Part shown: one piece after another, positions 1-8,395 of the stretch | How the letters are laid out: each line of letters begins with the position of its first letter | Position numbering within the stretch: the first letter of the stretch is position 1 | Notes under the pieces: generated by a model | What the model saw: only the letters and a program-made list of their open reading frames with translations | Told to the model about the DNA's origin: nothing | The model's database searches: none | Origin: VAZQ01 sp963725065 | Lineage (GTDB): Bacteria; Pseudomonadota; Alphaproteobacteria; Rhizobiales; Xanthobacteraceae | Assembly: GCA_963725065.1 (NCBI GenBank) | Contig: CAVRXD010000053.1 | Coordinates: forward strand, 186,001 to 250,000 | DNA length: 64,000 nucleotides | Direction of reading: 5' to 3' | Position numbers and translations under genes: made by a program

Positions 1-1
1 C

Positions 2-814
2 TCATACGGGGGCGCGTTCGATGCCGTTGTCGAACTCGTCGCTGCAATAAGGCCCACCCTGGTACCATGCGCCGACCGCATCGGGCGGCAGCTTGGCGTC
101 GGCGGCGAGCGCCTCGGCGCTATGCTCCTCGGCCCGGTATTGCGGCCGATAGCCGAGCCGGAAGGCCGCGCTGTTGTCCCACCAGCCGCGCGCATTGTCG
201 GACGCGCCATAGAAGATCTCGTGGCGGACGTCCGGGTGCTCAAGGCCGATGCGGATGAGCTGCACCAGGTCCTGCGGCGCGACCCAGATCGAAAGCCGGC
301 GCCGGTCGGCCGGCACGTCGCTGACATTGCCGATCCGAAGGCACGTCACGCGCAGCCCGTGCTTGTAGGCGTAGAGCGCGGCCAGCGCCTCTCCGAACGC
401 CTTGCTGGCGCCGTAGCGGGAATCCGGCCGCACCGGCTCGTCCACGCCGATGCGACGCTGGCGCGGATAGAAGCCGACGACGTGGTTCGAGGATGCGAAC
501 ACCACCCGTCCGACGCCTTGGCGACGCGCGGCCTCGAACAAGTTGTAGCAGCCGATAATGTTGGCCTGCAGGATGGTATCCCACGGTCCCTCGACCGAGA
601 ACCCGCCGAGATGGACAATGCCGTCGACGCCGGCGACTGCGCGCTCGACCTCGGCCAAGCTGGCGAGGTCGGCCGCGATGAAGGTTTCGTCCGGGCCAAG
701 GTCGGACGGCCGCTTGATGTCGCTCAGCCGCAGCTCGCGGTAGACTCCCTTGAGCAGTTGACGCAAGCGCGCGCCGATGCCGCCAGCCGCGCCCGTAACC
801 AGAACCGTTTGCAT
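2..814 (-). CDS. udh: Uronate dehydrogenase (NAD-dependent)
   Basis: A 270-residue short-chain NAD(P)-binding protein closely resembling Agrobacterium-type uronate dehydrogenase, which oxidises D-galacturonate or D-glucuronate to the aldarolactone in the cytoplasm. The Rossmann motif TGAAGGIG is at residues 7-14, the FASSNH segment at 106-111, and the YxxxK catalytic pair is Tyr134/Lys138. The segment IVHLGGFSVE and the late GWWDNS motif match the Udh family from memory. Length is typical (about 265). The stop codon lies at the very edge of the window, so the gene is complete. It follows the GntR gene by 29 bases on the same strand, and the divergent TRAP transporter suggests uptake and oxidation of a hexuronate. 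The ribosome-binding site is weak. Confidence 0.85.
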   Translation of the reverse strand: MQTVLVTGAAGGIGARLRQLLKGVYRELRLSDIKRPSDLGPDETFIAADLASLAEVERAVAGVDGIVHLGGFSVEGPWDTILQANIIGCYNLFEAARRQGVGRVVFASSNHVVGFYPRQRRIGVDEPVRPDSRYGASKAFGEALAALYAYKHGLRVTCLRIGNVSDVPADRRRLSIWVAPQDLVQLIRIGLEHPDVRHEIFYGASDNARGWWDNSAAFRLGYRPQYRAEEHSAEALAADAKLPPDAVGAWYQGGPYCSDEFDNGIERAPV

Positions 815-843
815 GATGGACCCGTTGCGATGTGAAAGCAGCG

Positions 844-1590
844 TCAGGCGGGGGCGAGCTTACCGGCCAGCCGCTGATAACGCTTGCGGCTGTTGTGCAG
901 GTGCCGGCGCATCGCGGCGCGCGCCTGCGCCACCGCACCGGCACGGATCGCCTGCACGATGTCGCGGTGCTCCTGCTGGAAGGTTTCGCTGTAGACGCGT
1001 CTCGGCATTCCGGGGCCGCCGCGGATGGTCTGGCGCGGGATGACGAAGCGGCCGAGGTGTTCCAGGAAACGCCTGAACTGCGGGTTGCCGGTTGCGTCGG
1101 CGATGCTGCAATGGAGTGCAAAATCCTGATCAATGCCGTCCGCTCCGCGCCGGATCGCCGCGCCGATGGCGTCGAAGCAGTCGACGACCTTGCGGACCTG
1201 CGCGGGTGTGGCGCGTTCGGCGGCCAGCCCGGCGGCCTCGATCTCGATCCCGGTGCGCAACTCCATCACCTCCAGCACCGCGCGCAGCGGCGACAGCCGG
1301 TCGAACGCAATCCGCAGCGGCGGACGGGCATTTTCCGGGACAAAGGCGCCGACGCCCTGACGCGTGACCACGAGGCCGTCCGCGCGCAAGGCAGCGACCG
1401 CTTCCCGCACCACCGTGCGGCTCACGCCGGTGGCCGCGATCATTTCCTGCTCGGTCGGCAAGCGCGACCCCGGCGGGATCTTGCCGCTGGTGATGTCGTC
1501 GGTCAGCCGGACGACCAGTTCGCCGGTCAAGGACCGCCGCGCCGACAGCGGCTGCGTCACCGAGAGGCTCATCGTTGACCTGGTCATCAT
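844..1590 (-). CDS. GntR-family (FCD) transcriptional regulator
   Basis: A 248-residue regulator with an N-terminal winged helix-turn-helix (about residues 20-85, including LPTEQEM and SRTVVREAVAALRADGLV) and a C-terminal all-helical FCD ligand-binding domain (about 100-235). FCD regulators usually bind a small organic acid and repress neighbouring catabolic or transport genes. It is divergent from the TRAP operon and co-directional with udh, so it probably controls both in response to a uronate or its product (inference). Two consecutive ATGs open the gene; the first is used here. A palindrome in the divergent promoter is the likely operator. Confidence 0.85.
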   Translation of the reverse strand: MMTRSTMSLSVTQPLSARRSLTGELVVRLTDDITSGKIPPGSRLPTEQEMIAATGVSRTVVREAVAALRADGLVVTRQGVGAFVPENARPPLRIAFDRLSPLRAVLEVMELRTGIEIEAAGLAAERATPAQVRKVVDCFDAIGAAIRRGADGIDQDFALHCSIADATGNPQFRRFLEHLGRFVIPRQTIRGGPGMPRRVYSETFQQEHRDIVQAIRAGAVAQARAAMRRHLHNSRKRYQRLAGKLAPA

Positions 1591-1614
1591 CTTGACACCC
1601 TCGGGAGGTCAGTC

Positions 1615-1624
1615 ATCATATGAT
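1615..1624. promoter_or_regulatory. Candidate GntR operator palindrome
   Basis: ATCATATGAT is a perfect 10-base palindrome in the 126-base gap between the divergent GntR and dctP genes. It is flanked by GTC on the left and ATGAC on the right, giving an imperfect longer dyad across 1612-1629. Position and symmetry fit a GntR-family site; binding is inferred. Confidence 0.45.
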
Positions 1625-1716
1625 ATGACAAGCGCGTACCACGCGCCCGCCGATCGATCAACAAATCCGGCGTTGCCGCGCGTACGGGCAAGAACAAACC
1701 ATCCGGGAGGACCACC

Positions 1717-2718
1717 ATGAACCGCCGCACTGTGCTCCATCTCGGCGCCGCTACGGCGCTCGGCGCAATTTCGACCGATTTCGGCGTGGGCGCGTTCGCG
1801 CAGCAGAAGCTCGTTCTCAAGGCCGCCGATGTACACCCGATCGGCTACCCGACCGTCGACGCGGTACTAGGCATGGGCAAGAAGCTCGAAGCGGCCACCG
1901 GCGGCCGCATCGGCATCCAGATGTATCCGTCGATGCAGCTCGGCGGCGAGAAAGAAGCGATCGAACAGGCGCAGGTCGGCGCGCTCGCCATCGCGCGCGT
2001 CAGCGTGGGGCCGATGGGGACGCTGGTCCCCGAGCTCAACGTGTTCAATCTGCCTTTCATGTTCCGCGATGACGCGCACATGGAGCAGGTGATCGACGGC
2101 CCGATCGGCGACGAGCTGCTCAAGAAGCTGTCAAACCATCCAACCGCGGGGCTGATCGGGCTGTGCTGGATGAACGCCGGCACCCGCAACGTCTACAACA
2201 GCAAGAAACCGATCCGTTCGATCGATGACCTCAAGGGCCTGAAGATTCGCATGATGGGCAACCCGGTCTTCGTCGACACCATGAATGCGCTCGGCGGCAA
2301 CGGCGTCGCCATGGGCATGGACCAGCTCGTCAACGCCATGCAGACCGGGGTCGTCGACGGCGCCGAGAACAACGCTCCGACCTACACCACCGGCCAGCAC
2401 TACCGGCATGCCAAGTACTACTCGCTCACCGGGCACCTGATGATCCCGGAAATCCTGGTATTCTCCAAGAAGACCTGGAGCACGCTCGCGCAGGACGACC
2501 AGGCGCTGATCACCAAGCTCGCCAAGGAGGCGCAGCAGGATGAGCGCAAGCTTTGGTACGCCATGGAGGAGAAGTCGAACAAGCAGATCGAGGCTGCGGG
2601 CATCGAGATCATCAAGATCGAGGACAAGGGACCGTTCCAGGCGGCGGTGAAGCCGGTGTGGGATAAATATGGTGCGCAGCACGCCGACCTGATCAAGCGC
2701 ATTCAAGACCTCAAGTGA
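1717..2718 (+). CDS. dctP: TRAP transporter substrate-binding protein (DctP family)
   Basis: A 333-residue periplasmic binding protein of the DctP family that captures an organic or sugar acid for the TRAP permease. The N terminus MNRRTVLHLGAATALGA is a Tat-like or Sec signal with a twin arginine, with cleavage expected near AFAQ. The central GLKIRMMGNPV segment contains the conserved Arg that pairs with the substrate carboxylate in this family. A strong GGGAGG site at 1705-1710 sits 6 bases before the ATG. It is followed by DctQ and DctM on the same strand. The substrate is not known; adjacency to udh suggests a hexuronate. Confidence 0.9.
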   Translation: MNRRTVLHLGAATALGAISTDFGVGAFAQQKLVLKAADVHPIGYPTVDAVLGMGKKLEAATGGRIGIQMYPSMQLGGEKEAIEQAQVGALAIARVSVGPMGTLVPELNVFNLPFMFRDDAHMEQVIDGPIGDELLKKLSNHPTAGLIGLCWMNAGTRNVYNSKKPIRSIDDLKGLKIRMMGNPVFVDTMNALGGNGVAMGMDQLVNAMQTGVVDGAENNAPTYTTGQHYRHAKYYSLTGHLMIPEILVFSKKTWSTLAQDDQALITKLAKEAQQDERKLWYAMEEKSNKQIEAAGIEIIKIEDKGPFQAAVKPVWDKYGAQHADLIKRIQDLK

Positions 2719-2780
2719 GCGCCTGAGCGTCGCGCGCGACCCGGCCGGTTCATGGATCGCGCCGTGGGCGAGGGGATGGC

Positions 2781-3299
2781 ATGAAGCAGGCTTACTTTCG
2801 CGCGATGGACGCCATCAACGGCGCGTGTCTGTTCATCGCCGGCGCCTGCCTGGTGATCATCACCCTCATCGTTCCCTACGGCGTCTTCACCCGCTACGTG
2901 CTCAACAGCGCGGCGTCGTGGCCGGAACCGCTGGCCGTTCTGCTGATGATCGTGCTGTCGTTCCTCTCCGCCGTCGTCTGCTACCGCGAGCATCTGCATA
3001 TCGGCGTCGGCATCCTGCCGGCACTGCTCGCGGAGCCCTGGAAGTCGGTGCTGGGCTGGCTGCTCGAAATCTGCATGCTCGCGACCAATCTCTTCATGGT
3101 GGTCTGGGGCATCAAGCTGGTGGACGTGACCTGGCACCAGAGCATCGCCGAGTTCCCGCTCGTCACCGCCGGCATGACCTACCTGCCGATCCCTGTCGGC
3201 GGTGCGCTGACGGTCCTGTTCGTGATCGAGCGTCTCCTGACGCAGGACTTCTTCCAGCAGCCGGAGCCCGACACCGTGAGCCAAATCTCGACCGAATAG
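2781..3299 (+). CDS. dctQ: TRAP transporter small permease (DctQ)
   Basis: A 172-residue inner-membrane protein with four hydrophobic segments, typical of DctQ, which pairs with DctM to form the Na+-driven permease. Length is typical. The ATG is preceded by GAGGGGA. It starts 62 bases after dctP and ends 21 bases before dctM, so it is the middle gene of a three-gene operon. Function is assigned from the gene order and hydrophobic profile; the DctQ sequence family is poorly conserved. Confidence 0.88.
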   Translation: MKQAYFRAMDAINGACLFIAGACLVIITLIVPYGVFTRYVLNSAASWPEPLAVLLMIVLSFLSAVVCYREHLHIGVGILPALLAEPWKSVLGWLLEICMLATNLFMVVWGIKLVDVTWHQSIAEFPLVTAGMTYLPIPVGGALTVLFVIERLLTQDFFQQPEPDTVSQISTE

Positions 3300-3320
3300 A
3301 CGCCGCCACGGACCTGGGTG

Positions 3321-4604
3321 ATGGACGTTCTCATTCTCATCGGCAGCTTCACCGTTGCCTGCCTGGCGGGCATGCCGGTCGCCTACGCGCTGGGGCTTGC
3401 CGCAATCCTCGCCGCGCTCTGGACCGGCATTCCGCTCGAAGCGGTGATGCTCAAGGTCTCGGGCGGAATGAGCGGCTTCTCGCTGCTGGCGATCCCGTTT
3501 TTCATTCTTGCCGGCGCGATCATGGCCGTCGGCGGCATGGCGGAGCGCCTCGTCAACCTCGCCAAGGTGTTCGTGGGCTTCATCAGGGGCGGGATGGCGC
3601 TGGTGAACATCATCGCGTCAACCCTGTTCGGCTGCATCTCCGGCTCCTCCGTCGCCGACACCGCGGCGGTGGGCTCGGTGATGATTCCGCAGATGATCAA
3701 GCACGGCTACCCACGCCTGTTCGCCGTCAATGTCACCATTTCGGGCTCGCTGCAGCCGCTGCTGCTGCCGCCCTCGCACAACATGATCATCTATTCGCTT
3801 GCCGCCGGTGGGACGGTGTCCGTCGCCCAGCTGTTCATGGGCGGGATCATTCCGGCGCTCCTGCTCGGTCTTTCGCTGATCGTGCTCGTTCTGGTCATCG
3901 CGCACCGGAAGAATTTCCCGAAAGGCGAGGTCGTCCCGCTGCGCCAGGCGCTCAAGATCGCCGTCGACGCGATCTGGGGTCTGATCACGATCGTGATCAT
4001 TCTCGGAGGCATCCTGTCCGGCATCTTCACGCCGACCGAATCCGCGGCGGTGGCGTGCGTCTACGCCTTCTTCGTCACCATGTTCGTCTACCGCGACTGC
4101 AAATGGAACGATCTGCCGAAGCTGATCGCGCGCGTGGTGCGCACGGTCGGCATGGTCATGATCATGATCGGCTTCTCCATCGCCTTCGGCTACATGATGG
4201 CGCTGATGCAGATACCGGCCAAGGCGACGGAATTCTTCGTCGCGATCTCGAGCGACAAGTACACCTTCCTTCTCTACGTCAATATTCTTTTGCTGTTGCT
4301 CGGCACGTTCATGGATCTGGCACCGATGCTGCTGATCTGCACGCCGATCTTCCTGCCCGTGATCAAGACCTTCGGCATTGATCCCGTGCATTTCGGCATC
4401 GTCATGATCCTCAATCTCGGCATCGGCCTGCTCACGCCGCCGGTCGGCCCGACCATGGTGGTCGGCTGCGCGATCGGCCGCGTGAGCATGGAGGCGGTGT
4501 CGCGCAGCATCCTGGTCTTCTACATTCCCATGCTGGTCGTGCTCGGGCTCGTGACCTATGTGCCCCAACTGTCGCTCTGGCTGCCGGGGTTGTTGTTGAG
4601 GTAG
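3321..4604 (+). CDS. dctM: TRAP transporter large permease (DctM)
   Basis: A 427-residue polytopic membrane protein, the substrate-translocating subunit of the TRAP transporter, with about twelve hydrophobic segments. Recognisable DctM features include AIPFFILAGAIM, the small-residue stretch CISGSSVADTAAVGSVMIP, and the C-terminal half-repeat NLGIGLLTPPVGPTM. The ATG at 3321 is preferred over an in-frame GTG immediately upstream at 3318. It ends 34 bases from the convergent SDR gene. Substrate specificity comes from DctP, so it is unknown. Confidence 0.9.
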   Translation: MDVLILIGSFTVACLAGMPVAYALGLAAILAALWTGIPLEAVMLKVSGGMSGFSLLAIPFFILAGAIMAVGGMAERLVNLAKVFVGFIRGGMALVNIIASTLFGCISGSSVADTAAVGSVMIPQMIKHGYPRLFAVNVTISGSLQPLLLPPSHNMIIYSLAAGGTVSVAQLFMGGIIPALLLGLSLIVLVLVIAHRKNFPKGEVVPLRQALKIAVDAIWGLITIVIILGGILSGIFTPTESAAVACVYAFFVTMFVYRDCKWNDLPKLIARVVRTVGMVMIMIGFSIAFGYMMALMQIPAKATEFFVAISSDKYTFLLYVNILLLLLGTFMDLAPMLLICTPIFLPVIKTFGIDPVHFGIVMILNLGIGLLTPPVGPTMVVGCAIGRVSMEAVSRSILVFYIPMLVVLGLVTYVPQLSLWLPGLLLR

Positions 4605-4638
4605 CCGAAGCCAGCGACATCAGGTGAAACTGCGCCCG

Positions 4639-5394
4639 CTAAAGCGAATAACCGCCATCCACGACCAGTGTCTGCGCCGTTACCATGCCGGTGTCGGCGC
4701 ACAGGAACACGATAGCGGCGGCGATATCGTCCGGCGTGCAGGCGCGCTTGAGTAGCGTGCGTTCGATCGATGCCTGCTTGCGCGCGGCGGGCCACGCCCG
4801 CGTCCATTCGGTGTCGACGAAGCCCGGTGCCACCGCGTTCACCCGCGCTTCCGGAGCCAGCGCCCGGGCCAAATTCTTGGTGAGGCTGATAAGGGCGGCT
4901 TTGCTGGCGCCATAGGCCATGCTGGAGCCCGGCATGTTACGTCCGGCAACCGACGCAGTGTTGCAGACGGCGCCGGCGGAGGCCCTGAGCGCCGGAGCGG
5001 CCGCGCGCGTGCAACGAAACGGGCCGAGCAGGTTGGTGGCCAGGATGGTGGTCCAGAAATCGTCGGTGAGCCGGTCAAGCTCGCGCGGCGGGATCGGCTC
5101 CACGGTGGCGGAGGTGCCGGCATTGTTGGCCAGGAAGTCGAGCCGGCCGAGCGCATCGATGGCGGCGCCCACCATTTTTTCGACGCTGTCCGGCCGCGAG
5201 ACGTCGCCCGGCGCGCCGATCACGGCAAGGCCTTGCGCACGCAGCCGCTCGACAGCGGCAACGCCGCGTGGATCGTCCGGCAGATGGTTGAGCGCCACCG
5301 TCGCGCCGCGTCGGGCGAACAGCTCGACCGTCGCCAACCCAATGCCGGAGGCTGCGCCGGTGACCAGCGCCGTCTTGCCCGCGAGATCAGCCAT
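4639..5394 (-). CDS. SDR-family NAD(P)-dependent oxidoreductase
   Basis: A classical short-chain dehydrogenase of 251 residues. The cofactor motif TGAASGIG is at 12-18, NNAG at 90-93, catalytic Ser148, and Tyr161/Lys165 in YGASK. The C terminus ends VVDGGYSL, as in many 3-oxoacyl-ACP reductase-like or sugar dehydrogenases. It is convergent with dctM. A role in the neighbouring sugar-acid pathway is possible but not shown; SDR sequences do not reveal their substrate. Confidence 0.85.
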   Translation of the reverse strand: MADLAGKTALVTGAASGIGLATVELFARRGATVALNHLPDDPRGVAAVERLRAQGLAVIGAPGDVSRPDSVEKMVGAAIDALGRLDFLANNAGTSATVEPIPPRELDRLTDDFWTTILATNLLGPFRCTRAAAPALRASAGAVCNTASVAGRNMPGSSMAYGASKAALISLTKNLARALAPEARVNAVAPGFVDTEWTRAWPAARKQASIERTLLKRACTPDDIAAAIVFLCADTGMVTAQTLVVDGGYSL

Positions 5395-5507
5395 GCCGCG
5401 CTCGAACGATCGGAAGACTACATCTGCCGCGCGCTGAAATGGTGCACGGCCCCGAATTCCATCGCGGGACCGTCGCCATCGCCGCAGCTCACGGCATCAT
5501 CGAAGAC

Positions 5508-5536
5508 CGTTTCGCCCGGCTGGGCCGGGCGAAACG
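5508..5536 (-). terminator. Hairpin downstream of the tautomerase gene
   Basis: Perfect 13-base inverted repeat (5508-5520 with 5524-5536) and a three-base loop, starting 22 bases after the tautomerase stop. It lacks a clear U-tract on the minus strand, so it may be only a 3'-stabilising or attenuating hairpin. Confidence 0.45.
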
Positions 5537-5558
5537 CTTGCGCGCAGGTGGGTTCGGC

Positions 5559-5750
5559 TCACCGCCGCATTTCACTGAACAGAACCCCGCCCTTCGCCTT
5601 GGCGGTCGGCTCGGATTCGACGATTTCCACCGTCACTGCCTCGACCGGGACAGCGAAATTCTTCACCACGGCGTCGGTGATGTCCTTCACCAGGGCGCGC
5701 TTCTGGTCGAGCGTGCGGCCCTTGACGGCGTGGACGTATATTTCAGGCAT
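5559..5750 (-). CDS. 4-oxalocrotonate tautomerase-family protein
   Basis: A 63-residue tautomerase-superfamily protein beginning Met-Pro, so that after Met removal Pro1 is the catalytic base, as in 4-oxalocrotonate (2-hydroxymuconate) tautomerase. Length matches the 60-65 residues of the family. The longer frame starting at 5861 is not used, because the ATG at 5750 has a GGGAG site about 7 bases upstream and places the obligatory proline second. Family members ketonise 2-hydroxymuconate-type dienols or have other small substrates. It lies 164 bases from the SDR start. Confidence 0.82.
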   Translation of the reverse strand: MPEIYVHAVKGRTLDQKRALVKDITDAVVKNFAVPVEAVTVEIVESEPTAKAKGGVLFSEMRR

Positions 5751-6035
5751 ATCGATCTCCCTCGATGTGTTGGACGCCGCACTATAGCGGCTGGGACGGA
5801 CATAGAAAGGCACGCCTCCTCGGCGCTCTCCGCCGCCCAACCGGCTGCCCTGTCCCGGCACAACGGCGTCCGGGCTCGTTTTATGCGCTCCCCCCGCCCG
5901 TCGCGGGGGACGCCACCGCTCCGCGGCTGGTCGGGATGCACGGCGGCATTAGGTCAGGGGTACTGCTTCTTTGCGGTGGCAATTTCGCTACGATCCCCGA
6001 CCGGGAAAGGGGGGAAGCTTGGCGGAGGAAGCGTC

Positions 6036-6227
6036 ATGGAGCTCCGAACTGAGAGCCCCCGGAAATACGTCCAGACAAGACTGGTAAATCACTGCGCCCA
6101 ATGCGGCGAGACGATCTTCCTGCCGGAATGGTCCGAATATATGGATCGGCAACGCGTACGACACCTCTGGGAATGCGAGGCGTGCGGTTACAAATTCGAG
6201 ACCTTGGTCTCATTTCCTGACCCATAA
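6036..6227 (+). CDS. Small zinc-ribbon protein
   Basis: A 63-residue protein with two CxxC pairs, CAQC and CEAC, forming a zinc ribbon, separated by an acidic/aromatic linker (LPEWSEYM). It resembles small conserved proteins I associate with Bradyrhizobium and relatives. The start ATG at 6036 follows GGAGGAAG. The molecular role is unknown; zinc ribbons of this size often bind nucleic acid or protein. A strong terminator follows directly, so it is probably monocistronic. Confidence 0.75.
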   Translation: MELRTESPRKYVQTRLVNHCAQCGETIFLPEWSEYMDRQRVRHLWECEACGYKFETLVSFPDP

Positions 6228-6260
6228 ATTCGCGTCTGTTTCGAACCCACAAAACTGAGA

Positions 6261-6300
6261 AGCCACCGGCCCCAGGCCGGTGGCTCTCTTACTATTTTTC
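6261..6300 (+). terminator. Rho-independent terminator after the zinc-ribbon gene
   Basis: An 11-base stem (6261-6271 paired with 6275-6285), three-base loop, followed by a T-rich tract ending in TATTTTTC. It starts 34 bases after the zinc-ribbon stop. Confidence 0.85.
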
Positions 6301-6305
6301 TATTG

Positions 6306-6427
6306 TTGCGCTATGCGCCCGGTAAGGGTGACGAGCCTATACGGCTCTGACCGAGATCGGCACTCCTCAGGCAGCGTCGCGACCGCCGACACCGATCTCA
6401 GTTTCCTGAACGCATTGCGCTATGCGC
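6306..6427. repeat. 13-base direct repeat pair
   Basis: TTGCGCTATGCGC occurs at 6306-6318 and 6415-6427, 109 bases apart, in the gap between the zinc-ribbon terminator and the 144-residue hypothetical gene. No gene was found between the copies. The function is unknown. Confidence 0.5.
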
Positions 6428-6435
6428 GCAGATGG

Positions 6436-6870
6436 TCAGAGTGAAGGCGACGGCTCGCGAGCGGCGGTTCCGGCAGCCTTCTCCTGTGCGGCCGACGAGC
6501 GTGTCCCGGCGGGCAACTGCAGCACCGTGGCGTGTTGGCCCTCGCACAGACGCGTGAGCAGCACCACCTGCCCGTCCGGGAATTCGAACGCGTCGTGATG
6601 GGTCACGGCATTATCGGTGTTGATCTGCCGGAAGCGGGCAAGGCGCTGCCCGATCTTCTTGTTCGGCAGGATACCGATGCCGAAGGTCGGCTCGCATTCG
6701 ACATTCTCGTCAAAAGCGAGCTCGGTGCCGGGCAACAGGCACACCGCGACGTGCGGCTCGCCGACCGCCGCAAAACCGCGGGTGATGGAGTTGGTGAACT
6801 TCGTCGTTACCAGCTTGTCCTCAAGCTTGGCAGGACGGGTCGCGACATGGTGCAAACTATAGTCGCACAT
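6436..6870 (-). CDS. Conserved hypothetical protein, 144 residues
   Basis: A 144-residue soluble protein with no signal peptide. The first 115 residues look folded (MCDYSLHHVATRPAK..., VAVCLLPGTELAF, IGQRLARFRQIN), and the tail is Ala/Ser-rich and probably disordered. It resembles uncharacterised proteins of Bradyrhizobium type from memory; no function is claimed. An AGGAG upstream of the ATG is part of a short dyad AGGAG-N-CTCCT, which could fold over the ribosome-binding site. It is convergent with the zinc-ribbon gene. Confidence 0.7.
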   Translation of the reverse strand: MCDYSLHHVATRPAKLEDKLVTTKFTNSITRGFAAVGEPHVAVCLLPGTELAFDENVECEPTFGIGILPNKKIGQRLARFRQINTDNAVTHHDAFEFPDGQVVLLTRLCEGQHATVLQLPAGTRSSAAQEKAAGTAAREPSPSL

Positions 6871-7488
6871 TGAGGAGACTCCTGTTCGCGTGAGAAGTCG
6901 GGCTCCTCCTCAGGGCCGCCAGAGCTATGAGCGCTTGCCTGACATTGTCCCGACTTTTTCCAATGTCGCCATTTTCTTACCTCGCAGGGAGACGGTTCAT
7001 CAGCGGCAGGTCCCCGACAACTCGAAGCTGATCCAAAATCGATATCTCCCCTCCAACGGTCGCCAAGGAAGCTGACCGGGAAACGCCGGAGCGAAGCAAC
7101 CGGTTCCTCCGAAAGACCGGAGCGTGCGATAGGTGCGGTGGCCAAACGGCGAGAACGAGGCGCAAGGGCGCGTGGCAGCCCGCGACCGCCGGAGAATTCC
7201 TGCGAGCGATCAATGATGAACGAAGGGGTATTCCAGAGCTACGGCGGCGGTAGCGTGCGCCGGAGCACGCGCGACCAGCGAGAAATCAACCCTGCCCTGA
7301 CAGTTGAACAGGCGCGCGCTAATTGAGCCCCCGCACACCCGCGCTGAAAAATCGGGCAGCAGCAGACCGCGTAGATTCATGTCCCATGGCCGGGATGAAT
7401 CTCGTGCTAGATGTGTTGTTAAAGGGTCAAGCCGGGGGCGCCGCTCACGGCCGAATTGACCTTGGGCCAATGACCGGGAGGACTGCCA
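6871..7488. other. 618-base region without a supported gene
   Basis: Short open frames here lack ribosome-binding sites and recognisable sequence. The left end presumably carries the promoter of the 144-residue protein and the right end that of the secreted protein at 7489. I see no RNA gene or clear terminator. Confidence 0.4.
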
Positions 7489-8169
7489 ATGAACAATCGA
7501 ACGATCGTACCGATGCTTGCCTCGGTTGCGCTGCTGGCGCTGGGCGCGACTGCCGCCGTGCAGGCGCAGCAGGCCAGCACAATGACGTTTTTCCTCACCA
7601 GCGCCGGCCCAGGCAAGGGTGCCGACCTCGGTGGGCTCGAAGGTGCCGACCGGCTCTGCCAGCAACTGGCGCAGGCCGGCGGGGCCGGCAGCAAGACCTG
7701 GCGCGCCTATCTGAGCACGCAGGCGAGCGGCGGCGCGCAGGCGGTCAATGCGCGCGATCGCATCGGTCCCGGACCTTGGAAGAATGCCAAGGGCGAGACC
7801 ATCGCGCAGAACGTCGATGATCTCCACAGCGCCAACAATAAGATCAGCAAGCAAACCGCCCTAAACGAGAAGGGCGAGGCGGTGAACGGCCGCACCGAAA
7901 CGCCCAACCGCCACGACGTCCTGACCGGCTCGCAGCCGGACGGGCGGGCGTTTGCCGCTGGTGAAGACCGCACCTGTGGCAACTGGACCAAGAGCGGCGC
8001 AGGCGCGGCAATGGTCGGGCACCACGACCGGCAGGGACTGCGCGACGATGACGCTTCGAAGTCCTGGAATTCATCGCATCCCTCGCGCGGCCCGGATGGC
8101 GGCTGCAGCCAGGCCGATTTGAAGAGCACGGGCGGCGACGGCCTGTTCTACTGCTTCGCCATCAACTGA
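7489..8169 (+). CDS. Secreted lectin-like (endostatin-type fold) protein
   Basis: A 226-residue exported protein. Residues 1-27 form a Sec signal (MNNRTIVPMLASVALLALGA, then an AxA-type site near VQAQ). The mature part begins with a TFFLTSAGPGKGADLGGLEGAD-like segment and includes CQQLA, TWRAYLST, CGNWT and a C-terminal FYCFAIN. This arrangement resembles small secreted proteins annotated as lectin-like in rhizobia, distantly related to the collagen NC10/endostatin fold. That resemblance is recalled, not searched. The likely location is the periplasm or outside the cell. It has its own promoter region and no operon partner. Confidence 0.65.
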   Translation: MNNRTIVPMLASVALLALGATAAVQAQQASTMTFFLTSAGPGKGADLGGLEGADRLCQQLAQAGGAGSKTWRAYLSTQASGGAQAVNARDRIGPGPWKNAKGETIAQNVDDLHSANNKISKQTALNEKGEAVNGRTETPNRHDVLTGSQPDGRAFAAGEDRTCGNWTKSGAGAAMVGHHDRQGLRDDDASKSWNSSHPSRGPDGGCSQADLKSTGGDGLFYCFAIN

Positions 8170-8395
8170 GCGGCGCCGCAGCGGGACAGCGGCAGATGCT
8201 GCCGCTGTCCCCCGGCTTGGCGGCAGAGCACCGTCACGAGGCGAACAGGCGCCGAGTCCGGTATAAGCAAATCTGCGTAGCCTGGCATGCGCGGGGTGCA
8301 TCGCATGTATTCCGTTCGGACTTGGCGCGCAAAATGATCCGCGGCCGCCGCGTGGGTGCGGCCATCAAACAAAAAAGTCGGCACGGGGGCCAACC

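Noticed and set aside
7138..7326. A small Arg-rich open frame in the 6871-7488 gap
   Set aside because: No ribosome-binding site, composition like random high-GC coding, no family pattern.
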